From Bacteroidales bacterium (lineage in GTDB: Bacteria; Bacteroidota; Bacteroidia; Bacteroidales; GWA2-32-17): a DNA stretch of 40,791 bases. Below are positions 37,651-40,791 of this stretch, one piece after another. The notes beneath the pieces were generated by a model. The model made no database searches and was not told the origin of the DNA. It saw nothing but the letters and a program-made list of their open reading frames with translations. Both the position numbers and the translations under genes were made by a program. The DNA is taken from NCBI GenBank assembly GCA_026417155.1, contig JAOADU010000071.1:1-40791 (forward strand), read 5' to 3'. How positions within the stretch are numbered: position 1 is the first letter of the stretch; each line of letters begins with the position of its first letter.

Positions 37651-38908
37651 ACGATTTTTGTAATTCTCCGTTAATATATACTGATTCTATTACATGATTG
37701 CCAAAGCTATAAGGAATAAATTCGTACGAAGGTATGGGTTTTGTAATGATAAACGAAGCGGATTTGCCAATAGATATCGATCCGTGGGTTTCAGAAATTC
37801 CCATCGCATAAGCCGAGTTAATAGTACATGCATTTATAGCCTCTTCGGGCAACAATTTATAACGAATACATGCCATAGAAAGAACTAAATTCATGTTTCC
37901 CGATGGGCATGAGCCAGGATTGTAATCGGAAGCAAAAGCGACAGGCAAGCCTGCATCAATCATTTGTCGAGCTGGTGCTAATGGTAAGTTTAAGAAAAAT
38001 GCCGAACCGGGTAATATTGTTGGCATTGTATCCGAATCTTTTAATAGTTCAATGTCATTTTCAGAAACATATTCTAAATGATCTACAGAGATTGCTCCAT
38101 ATTTAACACCTACTTCTATTCCACCCGAATGATCTAATTCATTGGCATGTAATTTTGCTCTTAAGCCATACTTCATGCCTGCCATTAATATTCTTTCGGT
38201 TTGTTCGGGTGTAAAAAATCCCTTATCGCAAAAAACATCAATGTAATCGGCTAATTCTTCGGCTGCTATTACCGGAAGCATTTCGTTAATTACAATATCA
38301 ACATATTCATCCGAATTACTTCTATATTCGAGTGGTATTGTATGAGCACCTAAAAAAGTAGCTTTTATTTTAATTGGAAAATTTTCTTTTAACCTTTTAA
38401 TAACCCTTAACATTTTAATCTCTGCTTCTGGTGTTAAGCCATATCCACTTTTTATTTCAACGGCACCCGTACCTAAGGCTATTATTTCTTTTATACGTTC
38501 GGCCGACTGCTCATATAATTCGTCTTCACTAGTTTGTTGAAGCAATGCCGCACTATTTAAAATACCTCCTCCTCGTTTGGCAATTTCTTCGTAGCTTAAT
38601 CCTCGTACTTTATCAACAAATTCCTTTTCGCGGCTTCCTGCATATACCAAATGAGTATGTGAATCGCACCATGTAGGTAAAATGAACTTGTTGGAAGCAT
38701 CAATAATTTTTTCAGACATGCTAAAATATCTCTCTCTTCCAATATTCAATTCATTCATCTTACCAAAATCCATTATGCGTCCCGATTCTACATACAAAAA
38801 TGCATCCTTTATTGCTGGTAATTTAGCCATTTGTTTGCCCGAAACAAAAGTTTTACATTTAGCTTCGGCTTGCAATAATTGTTTTATATTTATTATTAGA
38901 AGATTCAT
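37643..38908 (-). CDS. hutI: Imidazolonepropionase
   Basis: LPTWCDSHTHLVYAGSREKEF, RGGGILNSA, GTGAVEIKSGYGL, FLGAHTIP, DVFCDKGFF, KLHANEL, LPGSAFFLNL, ASDYNPGSCPSGNM. Start moved from TTG 38926 to ATG 38908. Confidence 0.95.
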   Translation of the reverse strand: MNLLIINIKQLLQAEAKCKTFVSGKQMAKLPAIKDAFLYVESGRIMDFGKMNELNIGRERYFSMSEKIIDASNKFILPTWCDSHTHLVYAGSREKEFVDKVRGLSYEEIAKRGGGILNSAALLQQTSEDELYEQSAERIKEIIALGTGAVEIKSGYGLTPEAEIKMLRVIKRLKENFPIKIKATFLGAHTIPLEYRSNSDEYVDIVINEMLPVIAAEELADYIDVFCDKGFFTPEQTERILMAGMKYGLRAKLHANELDHSGGIEVGVKYGAISVDHLEYVSENDIELLKDSDTMPTILPGSAFFLNLPLAPARQMIDAGLPVAFASDYNPGSCPSGNMNLVLSMACIRYKLLPEEAINACTINSAYAMGISETHGSISIGKSASFIITKPIPSYEFIPYSFGNHVIESVYINGELQKSYA

Positions 38909-38927
38909 AAATTGTGTTTTACACAAG

Positions 38928-38935
38928 CAAAGATA
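38928..38935 (-). promoter_or_regulatory. Candidate Bacteroidota -7 box (TATCTTTG) for hutI
   Basis: TANNTTTG 19 nt upstream of ATG 38908; no -33 seen. Confidence 0.35.
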
Positions 38936-38964
38936 TAGGATTATTTGAAAAAAAGTAAAAAGTA

Positions 38965-40239
38965 TTACTCGGTTTTTAAAATTTTGTAATACTTTCTAAA
39001 ATTAGAATTTGTAATCTCAATAATGTAGATTCCATTTATTGCATCAGGAGTTTGTATTGAAAACTCTGTTTCTGTAGCATATGCAACACCTTCAAAAACT
39101 GTATTTCCTGTTGTATTTATTATCTTTAATTGTATTTTTTCATTTATATTGGATTTGAATGTTAATACATTTTTTTGCCACGAAACAGGTGTTACTGTCC
39201 ATTCTGTAAAAGGATTTTTTTCGACACTAATCTGTGGTGTTTGATGAACAACTAATTTTAACGTAACAGGTAAATGATCGGACATGTTGGCAAGTGCAAT
39301 TAAAACATCATTGGGAACAGAATAATTTTCGGGATTATCTACTCCCATGTTCAAACGATTTCCATCTTGCCCAATTACCTTATAACTATTGTTTAAATAT
39401 TCTACTTTGTAAAGTTTATTCATTATCCCAAACGATGCTAATATAAAATCGAATCTATCGTCTAAACCTCCACCCGAAGTGCAACCATTTGAATTAAGTT
39501 GTGCCGCTTGTGTATGATATAAGGCAAAAGAAGCATTATCGTGCCAATTGCCCAATTTATTTACAGGATCATAAAAGCGTATTGCTATATTACTATGATT
39601 GATAAGATTTTGAAAAGCTTGTTCGGTGCTTGCATTAACGTTCAAGTCGCCCATTAGAATGGTATTTTTTATGCTTCCTAAATTATTTAAATAGTTCATT
39701 ATAATTTGAGTTTCTTGGGCTCGTTGTTGCTGATCGCTTGACGTGCTTCCGGCCTTTAAATGTGCTACAATAACTCTAACGAATACTGTATCTTGTTGAT
39801 TTTGCAGTTCTAAACTTTTATAATATAAATTGGCAATTATTACATCTCGCAAACCCGTTTGTAAAAAATTTGTTGAATGTAGAGCAAATTTGTTTGTATT
39901 ATAAAAAACTGTACTTACAATGTCCGAATTGCTCGAATTTATGTATGGAATACGACCATAAATTTTCGATGTACCTACATTTAAAATACTATCTAAAATT
40001 AACTGAATATTAGCATTATTCGCACCCACTTCATTAAATCCAATAATATCGGGCATTACGTATTGACTAATCGTTTTCAAGTATATTTTCTTATTATTAA
40101 TGGGATTATTGTTTTGTGTGCAATACGAGGTATTGTTATTGAAATTTAATAAGTTATAAGTCATAACTGTGATTGTATCCTGAGCCGATATACAGGCACT
40201 TATCAGTAAAGAAAACCAAAACAAAACAGGGCGTATCAT
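38965..40239 (-). CDS. Secreted endonuclease/exonuclease/phosphatase family protein with T9SS type-A-like sorting domain
   Basis: Signal peptide; VMTYNLLNFNNNT, IIGFNEVGANN, ILMGDLNVNAST, SDHLPVTLKL; C-terminal KIINTTGNTVFEGVAYATETEFSIQTPDAINGIYIIEITNSNFRKYYKILKTE. Start moved from TTG 40251 (inside a -7 box) to ATG 40239. Confidence 0.9.
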   Translation of the reverse strand: MIRPVLFWFSLLISACISAQDTITVMTYNLLNFNNNTSYCTQNNNPINNKKIYLKTISQYVMPDIIGFNEVGANNANIQLILDSILNVGTSKIYGRIPYINSSNSDIVSTVFYNTNKFALHSTNFLQTGLRDVIIANLYYKSLELQNQQDTVFVRVIVAHLKAGSTSSDQQQRAQETQIIMNYLNNLGSIKNTILMGDLNVNASTEQAFQNLINHSNIAIRFYDPVNKLGNWHDNASFALYHTQAAQLNSNGCTSGGGLDDRFDFILASFGIMNKLYKVEYLNNSYKVIGQDGNRLNMGVDNPENYSVPNDVLIALANMSDHLPVTLKLVVHQTPQISVEKNPFTEWTVTPVSWQKNVLTFKSNINEKIQLKIINTTGNTVFEGVAYATETEFSIQTPDAINGIYIIEITNSNFRKYYKILKTE

Positions 40240-40248
40240 TTTTTTCCA

Positions 40249-40256
40249 CAAAGATA
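40249..40256 (-). promoter_or_regulatory. Candidate Bacteroidota -7 box (TATCTTTG)
   Basis: TANNTTTG 9 nt upstream of ATG 40239. Confidence 0.35.
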
Positions 40257-40364
40257 GCTATTTAATAACTTTTTATTTATATGTCATAACTGGAATTTCT
40301 TGAAAAAAGATATAAACCTAATATTTTTATTAATAATTAATTTTTATCGGTTCGATGAAAAAAA

Positions 40365-40372
40365 TAACTTTG
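40365..40372 (+). promoter_or_regulatory. Candidate Bacteroidota -7 box (TAACTTTG)
   Basis: TANNTTTG 17 nt upstream of ATG 40390. Confidence 0.35.
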
Positions 40373-40389
40373 TAAAAAAAAGAAACTCT

Positions 40390-40791
40390 ATGAGATTTAT
40401 CTGTGTAATTAACATTTTTATTTCTACAAGCATTTTATGTCAAACTTTTTCGGGGACAATCAAAAACTTCAATAACCGAAGTTTTGCTATTTATGCAATT
40501 TTTGCAGATTCATTAATATTTATTGACTCTATTCGCACAAATAACAAAGGAGAATTTTCGTATCCTTTATACGAAACCATGAAAAAACGTTCCCCCGATA
40601 ATATAAAAGCGGCAAAACATGTTACATTTCGTATTCAACTTAATTGGAATCAATTTGCTGATGTTATTGGTAATAACGACTATGGAAAACAAACCATTAA
40701 CATTCCACATTCTGATAATCCACAACCCAAGAAAAACGAAAAAGATATTGTATTAAATACTGTATTTCGTCCTTCACAATGGAACAATTTT
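40390..40791 (+). CDS. Secreted hypothetical protein, 3' truncated by window end (absent from the ORF track)
   Basis: Open frame of 134 codons with signal peptide: MRFICVINIFISTSILCQTFSGTIKNFNNRSFAIYAIFADSLIFIDSIRTNNKGEFSYP... Confidence 0.75.
   Translation, partial: MRFICVINIFISTSILCQTFSGTIKNFNNRSFAIYAIFADSLIFIDSIRTNNKGEFSYPLYETMKKRSPDNIKAAKHVTFRIQLNWNQFADVIGNNDYGKQTINIPHSDNPQPKKNEKDIVLNTVFRPSQWNNF

Overview
Low-GC chromosomal contig from a Bacteroidota (Bacteroidales-like) genome, ending at both window edges. The first 19 nt match the Nextera/Tn5 mosaic-end adapter exactly, so position 1 is an assembly artefact. The window is mostly housekeeping and envelope genes: rlmN, two GT51 glycosyltransferases around hldD, gdhA, ribH, one tRNA with a CAT anticodon, hutI, T9SS-type secreted proteins, a TPR hybrid histidine kinase, and an ECF sigma factor. 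The most interesting content is: (i) a minus-strand redox operon (NuoE-like, NuoF/HydB-like, a 1.2-kb-aa [2Fe-2S]/GltD(NfnB)/NuoG-like fusion, rubrerythrin-like protein) that resembles the Stn-type electron-bifurcating transhydrogenases and lies just downstream of gdhA; (ii) a separate mobA-nuoE-nuoF-fdhA operon encoding a Cys-type NAD-linked formate dehydrogenase; (iii) a Type II R-M pair whose endonuclease reading frame is broken by three single-base homopolymer expansions within about 140 nt while the methyltransferase is intact; (iv) an ECF sigma factor translationally coupled to an apparently inner-membrane PKD protein that ends in a T9SS type-B-like C-terminal domain; (v) a GAF/REC protein carrying a lone PEP/pyruvate-binding ATP-grasp domain; (vi) a perfect 12-bp terminator-like hairpin inside the 5' end of the ribH coding region. 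No CRISPR array, rRNA, IS element or prophage was recognised. All assignments come from reading sequence motifs; no database search was run.
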